From Devosia sp. 66-14 (GTDB taxonomy: Bacteria; Pseudomonadota; Alphaproteobacteria; Rhizobiales; Devosiaceae): a stretch of DNA of 64,000 nt. Numbering within the stretch: position 1 is the first letter of the stretch; each line of letters opens with the position of its first letter. Location of the stretch: assembly GCA_001899085.1 (NCBI GenBank), contig MKVB01000001.1:1330617-1394616 (forward strand), written 5' to 3'. Under the pieces are notes generated by a model that was given only the letters and a program-made list of their open reading frames with translations, was not told where the DNA came from and ran no database searches. Below, in pieces: positions 47,479 through 55,902 of the stretch. A program made the translations under genes and the position numbers.

Positions 47479-47576
47479 GCATTGAACTATTGCGTTGTCG
47501 CGGGCGCCCGACAAGCAAAGGCTGGCGCAATGGTGAATGCCGGACCGGCCGCGGCGATGCGACCGCCGCGTAAGCC

Positions 47577-48344
47577 TCACTGCTGCTTCAGCCGGAAGTC
47601 GATGCGGAGCAGGCCATTCGCCTCGCCCACCGTCGCCTCGACGCCGTAAACGGCGCTGATCCGCTCCGCCGTCAGCACCTCGGCCGGCGTTCCTGCCGCC
47701 ACCAGCCGCCCCTCGCAAAGCATGGCCAGCCGGTCGCAATAGCGGGCTGCGAGGTTGAGGTCATGCAGCGCGGCCAGCGTCGTGGTGCCGAGCCGGCCGA
47801 TCAGCTCGAGCAGTTCGAGCTGGTGGCGGATATCGAGGTGATTGGTCGGCTCGTCCAGCACCAGGAACTCGGGCTGCTGCGCCAGGGCGCGTGCCACCAG
47901 CACACGCTGCTTCTCGCCACCCGAGAGGCTCTGGAACAGCCGCCCGGCGCAGTGGCGCATCGCCACCTGCCCGAGGCACCGCTCGACCAGTTCGTGGTCT
48001 GCCGCGGTATCGGTGTCGAGCAGCCGCTTGTGCGGGGTGCGCCCCATCATGACGATTTCGTCGACGGTGAAATCGAACTCCCCCATCCGCTCCTGCGCCA
48101 CCACCGCCATGCGCCGCGCCGCCTGCCGCGCCGAGACCTTCCAGACCTCATCGCCGAGGTGAACGATCCGCCCGGCCGAAGGCTTCAGCACGCGGTAGAT
48201 GGCGCGCAACAGGCTCGATTTACCGGAGCCATTGGGGCCGACCAGCCCGACGAACTGGCCGGGCGCCACGTCGAGCAGCACCTGGTCGACGAGGCGCCGC
48301 CCCTCGATCTCCACCGAAACCCCATCGACAATCAGCTGGCTCAT
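47577..48344 (-). CDS. btuD: Cobalamin/iron-siderophore-type ABC ATPase (BtuD-like)
   Basis: A 255-residue ATPase of the FecE/BtuD/HmuV class: Walker A GPNGSGKSS, signature LSGGEKQR, Walker B FLVLDEPTNHLD and the switch AALHDLNLA. It energises the btuC-type permease, whose gene stop it overlaps (ATGA). The cobalamin riboswitch at the head of the operon shows that the substrate is a corrinoid rather than iron. The gene ends the operon. Confidence 0.93.
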   Translation of the reverse strand: MSQLIVDGVSVEIEGRRLVDQVLLDVAPGQFVGLVGPNGSGKSSLLRAIYRVLKPSAGRIVHLGDEVWKVSARQAARRMAVVAQERMGEFDFTVDEIVMMGRTPHKRLLDTDTAADHELVERCLGQVAMRHCAGRLFQSLSGGEKQRVLVARALAQQPEFLVLDEPTNHLDIRHQLELLELIGRLGTTTLAALHDLNLAARYCDRLAMLCEGRLVAAGTPAEVLTAERISAVYGVEATVGEANGLLRIDFRLKQQ

Positions 48345-49423
48345 GCCGTGTCCTTGCTTCGCCAGCGCTGCGTCGCCAGCATCCAGATGAAGAACGGGCC
48401 GCCCAGCAGCGCGGTGATGACGCCGACCGGCAGCTCGATCGGCGCAAAGCTCATGCGCGCCGCGACGTCGACCCAGATGAGGAACACCCCGCCCAGCAGC
48501 GCCGCCACCGGCAGCACCCGTCGATGGTCGGTGCCCACCAGCATGCGCACGACATGCGGGATCACCAGCCCGACGAAGCCGATGGCGCCCGAGACGGCGA
48601 CCATCACCCCGGTGAGCAGCGACAGCACGATGAACAGCCTGAGGCGCAGCCGCCCCACATCGACGCCGAGCGTCGCCGCCGTCTCGTCGCCGACCAGCAA
48701 TGCATTGAGCTTCCTGCCGCTGAGCGCCAGATAGCCGGTGCCCATGACGAGCACCGCCGCCGGCAGCCCGAGGTCCGACCAGGCGGTGCCGCCGAGGCTG
48801 CCGAGCATCCACTCCATGGCGGTACGCGCCAGTTCGCGGTTCTCCGAGGTGAGGACGATGAGGCTCGTCAGCCCCGACAGCGAATAGCCGCAGGCCATGC
48901 CGGCGAGCACCAGGCGCAGCGGCCACAGCCGGCCGCCCGCCACGGCGATCAGAAACACCAGGACGAACGAAACGACGGCGCCGGCAAACGCTCCGGCGGA
49001 GACGGCATAGATCCCGAGAAAGCCCAGCCAGCCGCCGCCCAGCACCAGCACCGCGCCCACCGAGGCGCCGGACGAAACGCCCAGCACATAGGGATCGGCC
49101 AGCGGATTGCGCACCACGGCCTGCATGGCGACGCCGACCACCGCCAGCCCCCCGCCCACCAGCGCGGCGAGCAGAACGCGCGGCAGCCGCAGCATCCAGA
49201 CGATGTTCTCCTCGGCGGCGCTCCACATCCCGGTACTGCCGCTGAGCTTGGCCCAGGCGATGTTCCAGACCGTGAGCATCGAGAGGTTCACCGGACCGAT
49301 GGTCACCGCCAGCGTCACCGACAACGCCAGCGCCGCCGCCAGCCCCGGCAGCAGCAGCGCCAGCGGAATGCGCAACAGCCGCTCCCGCCAGCCGGCGGGC
49401 GCGGCTATCGGAGCCGTCGTCAC
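48341..49423 (-). CDS. btuC: FecCD-family permease (BtuC-like)
   Basis: A 360-residue membrane protein with about ten helices. GVSSGASVGAVLVLGGG and RNPLADPYVLG are family hallmarks, as are GFVGLVIPHVVRMLVG and the C-terminal ELPVGVITALLGGPFF. It forms the homodimeric channel of a type II importer for cobalamin. It overlaps the binding-protein gene by 4 bp. Confidence 0.94.
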   Translation of the reverse strand: MTTAPIAAPAGWRERLLRIPLALLLPGLAAALALSVTLAVTIGPVNLSMLTVWNIAWAKLSGSTGMWSAAEENIVWMLRLPRVLLAALVGGGLAVVGVAMQAVVRNPLADPYVLGVSSGASVGAVLVLGGGWLGFLGIYAVSAGAFAGAVVSFVLVFLIAVAGGRLWPLRLVLAGMACGYSLSGLTSLIVLTSENRELARTAMEWMLGSLGGTAWSDLGLPAAVLVMGTGYLALSGRKLNALLVGDETAATLGVDVGRLRLRLFIVLSLLTGVMVAVSGAIGFVGLVIPHVVRMLVGTDHRRVLPVAALLGGVFLIWVDVAARMSFAPIELPVGVITALLGGPFFIWMLATQRWRSKDTA

Positions 49424-50367
49424 TCGAACAGCTCGGGATAAAAGCCCGCCGCGAGGGTGCGCACCGCGTCGGGGTTGCGCACCCCTTCGAAGGCCGACGG
49501 CAGCGGCAGCACCACGAAGCGGTCGTTCTGGATCGCCGGCATGCTGGCGAGCGCCGGGTCGTGCTTGAGCAGGGCGATCTTGTCGGCGGCGCTGGTCTGG
49601 CCGTAATCGTTGATGACGATCACCTCGGGCGCCCGCGCCACCGCCTCTTCCCAGCTGACATTGGACCAGGTCTCGTCGAGGTCGGCAAACACGTTGACCC
49701 CGCCGGCCAGCGCGATCAACTGGGTCTCCAGCGCTTTGCCGGTGGTATAGATGGCGTCCTCGCCGCTGTCATAGACCAGCACCTTGACCGGCGGCTTGCC
49801 GGCCCTGGCGATGGTCGCCTCGACCGCGCCGATCTCGCCCCTGATCCGCTCGATCAGCGCGCCGGCCGCGGGCTGGATATCGAAGATCTGCCCGATATTG
49901 GCGATGTCCTCATAGACGTCGTCCATCGTCGCGCCCTTGATCAGCGTGCCTTTGACGGCATAGGCATTGATCCCCAATTCCTTCAGTTTTTCGACCGGCG
50001 CCACCGCCGTGTCGCGATAGGCGCTGAGCCGCCCGAAGGTGAAATCCGCCCCCGTGGCCAGCACCACTTCGAGCGAGGGCGACCCGGTGCCGTCCGACAG
50101 GATCGGGATCGCGTCGTACTCGGCCTTGAGGCTGTCGAGGATCGGATGGTTGAGATAGGCGGTGCCCACCATTTTTGGGGCGAGCCCCAGCGACAGCATC
50201 AGTTCGGTGACGTGGCCGTTGAGCGTCACGGCGCGCTCGGGCGCCTTGTTGAACACCAGCGTGTTGTCGCCGTTCTGGATGGTCAGCGGATAGACCGTCG
50301 CCTGGGCGAGGGCGATCGCGGGCGCCATGGACAGCAGCGCTGCCCCGAGCCATAGGGTGAGCTTCAT
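49420..50367 (-). CDS. btuF: Periplasmic corrinoid-binding protein (BtuF-like)
   Basis: A 315-residue class III binding protein with a signal peptide (about residues 1-23, ending ALAQA) and no lipobox. Motifs KAPERAVTLNGHVTELMLSL and GALIERIRGE match FepB/BtuF-type proteins. The riboswitch and the CbiX-like gene point to cobalamin or a precursor as ligand. It starts inside the stop of the upstream gene (ATGA). Confidence 0.92.
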   Translation of the reverse strand: MKLTLWLGAALLSMAPAIALAQATVYPLTIQNGDNTLVFNKAPERAVTLNGHVTELMLSLGLAPKMVGTAYLNHPILDSLKAEYDAIPILSDGTGSPSLEVVLATGADFTFGRLSAYRDTAVAPVEKLKELGINAYAVKGTLIKGATMDDVYEDIANIGQIFDIQPAAGALIERIRGEIGAVEATIARAGKPPVKVLVYDSGEDAIYTTGKALETQLIALAGGVNVFADLDETWSNVSWEEAVARAPEVIVINDYGQTSAADKIALLKHDPALASMPAIQNDRFVVLPLPSAFEGVRNPDAVRTLAAGFYPELFE

Positions 50368-51125
50368 GTTGGTTCTCCTGGGATGTGCGGGATGTGATCG
50401 AGCGCGGCGACCCGATGGACGATGAGATCGGCAACCGGTTCGTTGCGGCCGACGACCACGGCGACGAAACGGTTCACCGCCTCGCGGTCGGGCAGCCGGT
50501 ACCATTCGCCGCGCGGATAGGCGGCGAGCAGCGGCCCCTGGTTGCAGGGATAGAGGCAGCCGGTGGTGGCGACGAGGCACGCGCCGGCGAGCCCGGAGGC
50601 GGCGAGCGCCTCGGCCAGCGCCAGCTTGAGATTGGGGGCGCCGCGGAACTGGCAGCGCGGGCCGGTGCAGACCAGCAGGTGATGCCGGAACGGCGGCGGC
50701 TTGTCCCAGCCCGGCTTGCCGAGGCTCGGGCGCTGCGCCGCGATAGGCTCGGCCGCATCGGCCGCCGAAATCGCGGCCGCGACGATGGCGGCGATCACCT
50801 CGTTCCCGACCGCCTGGTCCGGCCCCAGCAGCAGGCGCACCGGCGGGCCCTGGCGCTGCTCGCGCCAATGGGCGAGCACACCCGGCAGCCAGGCCGCGAG
50901 GCTCTGCGAAAACGGCAGGCCGAGCGGCTGGACCAGGATGGTCCGGCAGCCCTCCGCCGCCAGCGCGTCGAGCACCTCGCCCAGATGCGGGCCACTGCCC
51001 TCGAGCCGAACCAGCCGGGTCGGCAGCGGCGTTGCGGCGCTAACGGCTGCGGCCAGCTCGCGCTGCCGCGCCGCATTCAGATGTTGTTGCGAAATGCAGA
51101 CGATGACGGCATCAGGTCGAGCCAA
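50364..51125 (-). CDS. CbiX-like chelatase domain fused to a thioredoxin-like [2Fe-2S] domain
   Basis: A 253-residue protein. The N-terminal half (residues 1-120) resembles CbiX/sirohydrochlorin cobaltochelatase half-domains, with VQPLGLPFSQSLAAWLP. The C-terminal half (about 148-235) has CTGPRC and GCLYPCNQGP, the four-cysteine pattern of thioredoxin-like [2Fe-2S] ferredoxins. A histidine pair typical of chelatase catalysis is not obvious. TTG 51125 follows GGAGAGG. First in the btu operon, it may process imported corrinoid or insert cobalt, by inference. Confidence 0.82.
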   Translation of the reverse strand: MARPDAVIVCISQQHLNAARQRELAAAVSAATPLPTRLVRLEGSGPHLGEVLDALAAEGCRTILVQPLGLPFSQSLAAWLPGVLAHWREQRQGPPVRLLLGPDQAVGNEVIAAIVAAAISAADAAEPIAAQRPSLGKPGWDKPPPFRHHLLVCTGPRCQFRGAPNLKLALAEALAASGLAGACLVATTGCLYPCNQGPLLAAYPRGEWYRLPDREAVNRFVAVVVGRNEPVADLIVHRVAALDHIPHIPGEPT

Positions 51126-51132
51126 TGTACCC

Positions 51133-51147
51133 TCTCCGGATCGGAGA
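51133..51147 (-). promoter_or_regulatory. SD-sequestering hairpin of the btu operon
   Basis: On the minus strand TCTCCG and CGGAGA pair around ATC. The 3' arm is the Shine-Dalgarno sequence of the TTG start at 51125, so the hairpin can mask ribosome binding. It lies downstream of the cobalamin riboswitch and is a plausible expression platform. Confidence 0.6.
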
Positions 51148-51237
51148 AGGCCAAGCTGTCGCCAATGCCACGGAACCCGTGCCTGGTCTCATGCGCGCCC
51201 CCTGCCGGGGCACCTCGCCCGGCTACTGGTCTTTGCG

Positions 51238-51395
51238 CTCGGCAGGTCTCCTGGCTCGCGGCTCGGATGCGATCGACAGCCTTCCCGCCCTCATGAAGGA
51301 CAGTGGCGATGTGCCGGTCACTTGCCGCTTACAGTTGCGAGGGCAGCCACGGTTTTGGCCCCTGATGGGTAATCCGCACCGTGTTCCCTTTTAAT
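51238..51395 (-). promoter_or_regulatory. Cobalamin riboswitch
   Basis: Read on the minus strand it shows the ordered cobalamin-aptamer blocks: AAAAGGGAACACGGTG at the 5' end, CTGCCCTCGCAACTGTAAGC, the GCCACTG box (plus strand 51301-51307), GGGAAGGC, and GAGCCAGGAGACCTGCC near 51241. It controls the downstream CbiX-like gene and btuFCD, presumably turning them off when adenosylcobalamin is abundant. Confidence 0.95.
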
Positions 51396-51510
51396 CCGCG
51401 CATCTGGCGGAACCGAAAGCGGACGAGGCTTTGCAGATTCCGCCTGGCCGCGCAAGCCATTGCCGCCGCGGCCAGCCGGCGCCCTAGCGCCAGGTTGCGG
51501 GAGAGCGGCA

Positions 51511-51954
51511 CTATGATCGGGCGTCGGACAGCGAGGCTGCCGTCGCCGCCACCTCGGCGACGTCGCAGATCAGCTCCAAAGTGCCGTCGGACAGCGTCGC
51601 CAGCGGCACCCAGCGCGCCTCGAGCGCGTCGTCGCCGGCGACCGGCTCGCCCGCCTGCCAGCGGCAGAGCACGGCAATCAGCACATAGTGGCTGCGAAGC
51701 CGCCCATCGGCGTCGTAGTCGAGGGCATCGAGGCTGGCGAAGGCCAGTTGAGGCGTTGCCCGCACGCCGGTCTCCTCGAGCAGCTCGCGAGCGGCCGCGG
51801 CGTGGATTGTCTCGCCGGCCTCGATCTTGCCGCCCGGAAAGCCCCAGAGCCCGGCATCGGGCGGGTTGGCGCGGCGCACCAGCAGCGCCTCGCCGCCGCG
51901 GATCACCACCGCGAGGACGGCGGCCACCGGCCGCCCGACAGCCGGGCTGGTCAC
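51511..51954 (-). CDS. Nudix hydrolase (MutT-like) in the thiamin operon
   Basis: A 147-residue Nudix protein; the Nudix box GGKIEAGETIHAAAARELLEETG runs from about residue 41 (shown by its GGKIEAGET and RELLEETG parts) with all catalytic acids. The opening AAVLAVVIRGGEALLVRRA is like 8-oxo-dGTP pyrophosphatases. Its GTG start overlaps the stop of the binding-protein gene (GTGA), so it is last in a TPP-controlled operon. A role in hydrolysing damaged thiamin or pyrimidine diphosphates is possible. Confidence 0.9.
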   Translation of the reverse strand: MTSPAVGRPVAAVLAVVIRGGEALLVRRANPPDAGLWGFPGGKIEAGETIHAAAARELLEETGVRATPQLAFASLDALDYDADGRLRSHYVLIAVLCRWQAGEPVAGDDALEARWVPLATLSDGTLELICDVAEVAATAASLSDARS

Positions 51955-52964
51955 GGCTGCGGCTCGAGATATTGGTTGGTGTAGTAGCCCGACAGATCCG
52001 GCAGGCTGGGCAGCGGGTTGCCGTCGCCATCCTTCAGCAGCCCGGCCGCGTAGAGAAAACGCCCAACGGCTTCCATCTTGGTCGGGTCGATCGTGCCGAC
52101 GGCGCCGTCGGCGCCCTTGAGGTAATGCCCGTCGATCAGCGCCGCCAGCGAAGCGCGGACGAAATCCCGGTCGAGCGCCGCATCGGGATTGGCGGCAACG
52201 AGGATATCGGCCGCCTCGTCCGGATGCTCCACCGCATAGGCGTAGCCGCGCTGGGTCGCGGCAATGAAGCGCCGCGCCGTCTCGGCATGGGCATCCAGAT
52301 AGGCGCCGGAGCTGGCGATGAAATTGGTGTGCTGGTCGGGCACGCCATAGTCCGCGTAGCGGAAGGCGCGCTGCGCCGGGCCGTCGCGCTCGGCCTTGAC
52401 GCCCTCCCAGGTATAGACTTCGAGGGTGAAATCGACCGTATCGTTGGCGAGCGCTTCGTAGGCCGAAGTGCCAAGCGTCACCGTCTCGAACTCGCCCTTG
52501 CCGCCATCGTTGCGGATGATCGTGCCGATCAGCGCATTCTCCCAGCCGCTGCCGAAGCCGGCATAGAGCTTGCCGTCGAGGTTGCGCGGCCGGGCGATAT
52601 CGATGCGGTCGGCCTTGAACACCAGGCGCCCGGTCTCGGTCTGCACCAGCGCATAGGCGGCCACCAGGTCGGCGCCGGCGCTGCGCTGGGTGAACAGTCC
52701 GATCGAGCCGACAATGCCGAAATCGGCGACCCGGTTGGCGACCAGCGTCGCCGCGGCGGTATCGGCATAGGGCAGGATTTCGACCGCGAGGCCGGCCTCG
52801 TCGTAATAGCCCTTGGCCGCGGCGACGAAGAGCCCGATGTGGTTGGTGTTGGGCGTCCAGTCGAGCGCCACACTGACCGGGGTCGCCTGCCCCAGCGCCG
52901 GTGCGGCACCCAGCGTGACGGCCACGGCGAACGCGGCGAGGAGATGATGGTTCGGCAAGGTCAT
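51951..52964 (-). CDS. thiY: NMT1/THI5-like substrate-binding protein (ThiY-like)
   Basis: A 337-residue binding protein with a signal peptide (about residues 1-25). The mature start VALDWTPNTNHIGLFVAAAKGYY is split in families that bind formylamino-hydroxymethylpyrimidine (HMP precursor), here seen as DWTPNTNHIGLF. GSGWENALIG and FTLEVYTWEG follow. With the TPP riboswitch this indicates salvage of a thiamin pyrimidine precursor. It overlaps the ATPase gene by 4 bp. Confidence 0.92.
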   Translation of the reverse strand: MTLPNHHLLAAFAVAVTLGAAPALGQATPVSVALDWTPNTNHIGLFVAAAKGYYDEAGLAVEILPYADTAAATLVANRVADFGIVGSIGLFTQRSAGADLVAAYALVQTETGRLVFKADRIDIARPRNLDGKLYAGFGSGWENALIGTIIRNDGGKGEFETVTLGTSAYEALANDTVDFTLEVYTWEGVKAERDGPAQRAFRYADYGVPDQHTNFIASSGAYLDAHAETARRFIAATQRGYAYAVEHPDEAADILVAANPDAALDRDFVRASLAALIDGHYLKGADGAVGTIDPTKMEAVGRFLYAAGLLKDGDGNPLPSLPDLSGYYTNQYLEPQP

Positions 52965-53710
52965 GGCTCCAGTTTGAACAGTTCTGCGAGGATTTCGGCT
53001 TCGAGCGCCGCCAGCGCCGGGCTGCCGGTGGGCGGGCGCGGATGCGGGAACGGCACCGCGAACTCGCGCAGCACCCGCGCCGGCCGGCGCGACAGCACAT
53101 AGATGCGGTCGGAAAGCTGCACCGTCTCGCGCACATCGTGGCTGATCAGCAGCACCGTCCAGCCATGCCGCAGCCGCATCTCGGCCAGCCAGGCCTGCAT
53201 GCGGGCCCGGGTCAGCGCATCGAGCGCGCCAAGCGGCTCGTCGAGCAGCAGCATGCCGCTCTGCTGCGCCACGGTGCGCAGCAGCGCCACGCGCTGTCGC
53301 ATGCCGCCCGAGAGCTGCGCCGGATAATGTCCCTCGAAACCCGCGAGCCCGAACTCCTCCAGCAACGGGGCCACCAGCCGGCGCGCCGCGGCGCGGCGGG
53401 TGCCCCGCACCTCGAGGCCGAGCGTCGCGTTGTCGAGCACCCGGCGCCAGGGCAGCAGGGCGTCACGCTGCGGCATGTAGGCAAAATGCGGATCGTTCGC
53501 GGCGAGCGGCAGCCCGTCGACCAGCATCTGCCCGCTGTCCGCCGTGACCGCCCCGATCAGCAGCTGCAGGATGGTCGATTTGCCTGCCCCGGACGGACCG
53601 AGGATCGAGACGAACTCGCCCGGCCGCACCTCGAGGCTCACATCGTCGAGCACCTCGACGGCGCCGAAGCGCTTGCCGACCGCTTGCAGCTGCAGGTGCG
53701 GCGCCGTCAT
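52961..53710 (-). CDS. thiZ: ABC ATPase for thiamin precursor uptake (ThiZ-like)
   Basis: A 249-residue ATPase of the SsuB/TauB/ThiZ class. Walker A is GPSGAGKST, signature LSGGMRQRV, Walker B LLLDEPLGALDA and the switch LLISHDVRET. It overlaps both the permease stop and the start of the binding-protein gene by 4 bp (ATGA). It is the energy-coupling subunit of the importer. Confidence 0.93.
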   Translation of the reverse strand: MTAPHLQLQAVGKRFGAVEVLDDVSLEVRPGEFVSILGPSGAGKSTILQLLIGAVTADSGQMLVDGLPLAANDPHFAYMPQRDALLPWRRVLDNATLGLEVRGTRRAAARRLVAPLLEEFGLAGFEGHYPAQLSGGMRQRVALLRTVAQQSGMLLLDEPLGALDALTRARMQAWLAEMRLRHGWTVLLISHDVRETVQLSDRIYVLSRRPARVLREFAVPFPHPRPPTGSPALAALEAEILAELFKLEP

Positions 53711-54504
53711 GGCGTCCGCTCCGCGAGGCGCGTCCAGGGCATGGCCAGCCGCTGCAGCAGGCTGGCGGCGCCGAACAGCAGCAGCGTGATGCCGGCGCTG
53801 ACGAACACCGCGGCCAGCACCAGGTCGGGGCGGAAATTGTTCTTGGCGTTGAGGATGTAGATCCCGAGCCCATGCCGCGAGCCGGCATATTCGGCAAAGA
53901 TCGCCCCGACCACCGCATAGGTGATCGAGATCCTGAGCCCGGCGAAGAAATAGGGCAGCACGGAGGGCAGCCGCACGAGGACGAAGCGGCGCCGCCGCGT
54001 TGCCCCCATCGAGGCCAGCAGGGTTTCGATGTCGCGGTCGGTGGCGGCATAGCCCTCGACCAGCGCCACCAGCATCGGAAAGAACGTCACCAGCGCCACG
54101 AGGACGATCTTGGGCACGAGGCCGAAGCCGAACCACAAGACGATCAGCGGTGCGATGGCGACCAGCGGCAGGGTCTGGCTGATCACCAGCACCGGGAACA
54201 GCGCGCGCCGCAGCGGCCGGCAGAAATCAATGAGCACCGAGAAGCCGAACGCCGCGACGAGCGAGGCGGCGAACCCCAGCGTCGTTGCCTGCAGCGTCGC
54301 GAGGCTATGCGTCGCGAGGCTCTGCCATTGCCCGAGCCCCGCGGCGACGATGCGCGACGGCGCCGGCAGCACGGTCGGGGCGATGCCGGAGAGCTGCACA
54401 TAGGCTTCCCAGGCCACGAGCAGGCTCAGCACCGCGGCGATGGCCGGGCCGGCATGGGCAAGCAATCGCGCCGCGGGGCGCCAAAGGGCAGATCGGCTGG
54501 ACAT
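53707..54504 (-). CDS. thiX: ABC permease for thiamin precursor uptake (ThiX-like)
   Basis: A 265-residue membrane protein with about six helices. The loop EGYAATDRDIETLLASMGAT and RRRRFVLVRLPSVLPYFFAG form the ATPase-docking region of the SsuC/TauC/ThiX class. It starts 8 bp after the YkoF-like gene and overlaps the ATPase gene. It should form a homodimeric channel. Confidence 0.93.
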   Translation of the reverse strand: MSSRSALWRPAARLLAHAGPAIAAVLSLLVAWEAYVQLSGIAPTVLPAPSRIVAAGLGQWQSLATHSLATLQATTLGFAASLVAAFGFSVLIDFCRPLRRALFPVLVISQTLPLVAIAPLIVLWFGFGLVPKIVLVALVTFFPMLVALVEGYAATDRDIETLLASMGATRRRRFVLVRLPSVLPYFFAGLRISITYAVVGAIFAEYAGSRHGLGIYILNAKNNFRPDLVLAAVFVSAGITLLLFGAASLLQRLAMPWTRLAERTP

Positions 54505-54512
54505 GTCTGGGC

Positions 54513-55121
54513 TCAGCCGAGGCTGGGGCTGTTGGCCGAAACCGTCAGGTCGATCGTCACATGGCCCGCGGGCGGCCCGAACCGGCAGAACGCCTGCTCC
54601 AGCGTGCCGAACAGCGCGCCCGCGTCACCGCTGAGCTTGGTCGCGAAGTGCTTGGAGCGCTCGAACGTGCCCGAGGCCTTGAGGAAGCCGATGCAGCCAT
54701 AGATCTCGTCCATGTGGTCGCCCTGCCCCATGACATAGAGCGACAGCTGCGCCACCCCATGCACCCCGGTCTGGGGCGCCGTGGCCACCGCCGCCATGGC
54801 GGCGGCATGGCGTTCGCTGAGCGGCGCGACCGGCCCATCGAACTGCGGCGAGCTGCAGATGGCGTCGTCGGGCTCGCCCGGGCAACCGCGGGAGATCGTC
54901 GCCGACAGCACGCAATGGACGCCGGTCCGGCTGGCCGCGGCGAACAGGTCGCGCATTGCCGGGAACAGCACTTCGGGCGGCCCGACCAGCAGCGTCGAGA
55001 TGTCGTCGGTCTCGATGCGCAATCGATCGCGGTAAGGATCGAGCGCCCCGAGCGCGCCGACGATGACACCGACGAAATCGCCGGTCATGGGATAAAGGGA
55101 AATCTGTGCGCCAGAAAACAT
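54513..55121 (-). CDS. YkoF-family thiamin/HMP-binding protein
   Basis: A 202-residue protein with two homologous ferredoxin-like halves (about residues 1-95 and 115-200). ISLYPM near the N-terminus and LSLYVMGQGDHMDEIY in the second half mark the repeated binding domains of YkoF, which bind thiamin or HMP. It has no signal peptide. It is the first gene after the TPP riboswitch. It may help capture the pyrimidine precursor in the cytoplasm. Confidence 0.88.
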   Translation of the reverse strand: MFSGAQISLYPMTGDFVGVIVGALGALDPYRDRLRIETDDISTLLVGPPEVLFPAMRDLFAAASRTGVHCVLSATISRGCPGEPDDAICSSPQFDGPVAPLSERHAAAMAAVATAPQTGVHGVAQLSLYVMGQGDHMDEIYGCIGFLKASGTFERSKHFATKLSGDAGALFGTLEQAFCRFGPPAGHVTIDLTVSANSPSLG

Positions 55122-55129
55122 CGGCCCGC

Positions 55130-55219
55130 CTCGCTCCGCTGGTATTACCCAGATCAGCTTGAGGGTCCAAAGGCTTGCCGCCTTCATCTCAGCCCCGGCA
55201 GATACGGAGCACCCCTGTG
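55130..55219 (-). promoter_or_regulatory. TPP riboswitch (THI element)
   Basis: On the minus strand it carries CACAGGGGTGCTCCG, GGCTGAGATGA, ACCCTCAAGC and GATCTGGGTAATACCAGCG, then GGAGCGAGG, in the fixed order of the THI box. It ends only 8 bp before the ATG at 55121, so ligand binding can hide the ribosome site GAGGCGG. It controls the five-gene thiamin-precursor operon. Confidence 0.96.
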
Positions 55220-55228
55220 GATTTGCGA

Positions 55229-55257
55229 TCGATAGCAAGCCCGGCGATCGAGCGCAA
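55229..55257 (-). promoter_or_regulatory. Candidate promoter of the TPP-riboswitch operon
   Basis: TTGCGC and TATCGA on the minus strand are 17 bp apart. The start of transcription would be about 7 bp before the riboswitch, which is the reason to accept a site of only moderate match. Confidence 0.4.
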
Positions 55258-55362
55258 GGCGAGCGGCCTCGATCAAAAGTCCTATCCGGATGGCTGCCAC
55301 CGGCTTGACTGCCTCTGGCCGCCGCCGCACCGGTGGTGGCCGCCTTGAAGAGGAGCGCACCC

Positions 55363-55761
55363 ATGGCCGAGACCCTGTCGCTGACCCTCGACGGCGCCGC
55401 CATCACCGACATCCCGTCCTTCTATGACGAGATCAACCGCGTCTTCATGGCGGGCGAGGACTGGCAGCTCGGCGCCAGCCTCGATGCGCTCGACGACCTG
55501 CTCTATGGCGGCTTCGGCGTGCTGCACGGCGTCGACCGGGTCGTGCTGGTCTGGACCGATATCGAGCGCAGCCGGCTCGCCCTCGGCATCGAGGCGACCC
55601 GCCGGCACTATCTCGACAAGCTCACGCAACCCACCCGCTTCGATACCGAGCGCATCGCGGCGGACCTCGCCGCGCTCGAACGCGGCGATGGCCCCACCTA
55701 TTTCGACATCATCCTCGAGATCATCGCCGGCCATCCCCAGATCGAGCTGCAACCGGCCTAG
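55363..55761 (+). CDS. Barstar family protein
   Basis: A 132-residue protein with a barstar fold. FYDEINRVFMAGEDWQLGASLDALDDLLYGGFG contains the DWQLGASLDALDDLL motif that faces the RNase in barstar. Barstar inhibits barnase-type nucleases; no such gene or secretion gene is adjacent, so its partner is unknown. ATG 55363 was chosen at the domain start; the divergent TPP-controlled operon begins about 100 bp away. The C-terminal extension after residue 90 is not part of minimal barstar. Confidence 0.87.
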   Translation: MAETLSLTLDGAAITDIPSFYDEINRVFMAGEDWQLGASLDALDDLLYGGFGVLHGVDRVVLVWTDIERSRLALGIEATRRHYLDKLTQPTRFDTERIAADLAALERGDGPTYFDIILEIIAGHPQIELQPA

Positions 55762-55841
55762 CCGCGCGCCCGATCCCGTCCGCCTGCACCATCCTCCTGC
55801 CGGCCCGCAACTTCTTCCACAGCGCAGCCGGATCGATTTTA

Positions 55842-55870
55842 AAACGTTTGCAATCATCCTGAAAACGTTT
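55842..55870. promoter_or_regulatory. Two LacI-type operators, 21 bp apart
   Basis: AAACGTTT occurs at 55842-55849 and 55863-55870. Both are palindromic cores of LacI-family operators and lie two helical turns apart, 33 bp before the LacI gene. TTGCAA (55848) and TAAAAA (55870), 16 bp apart, form a possible promoter between them, so binding would block it. Confidence 0.8.
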
Positions 55871-55902
55871 AAAAACTCGCACAAGCTCAGGGAGGAGCGC
55901 AC

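Noticed and set aside
47577-51125. Iron-siderophore uptake operon
   Set aside because: Permease and ATPase would allow it, but the leader carries a clear cobalamin riboswitch.
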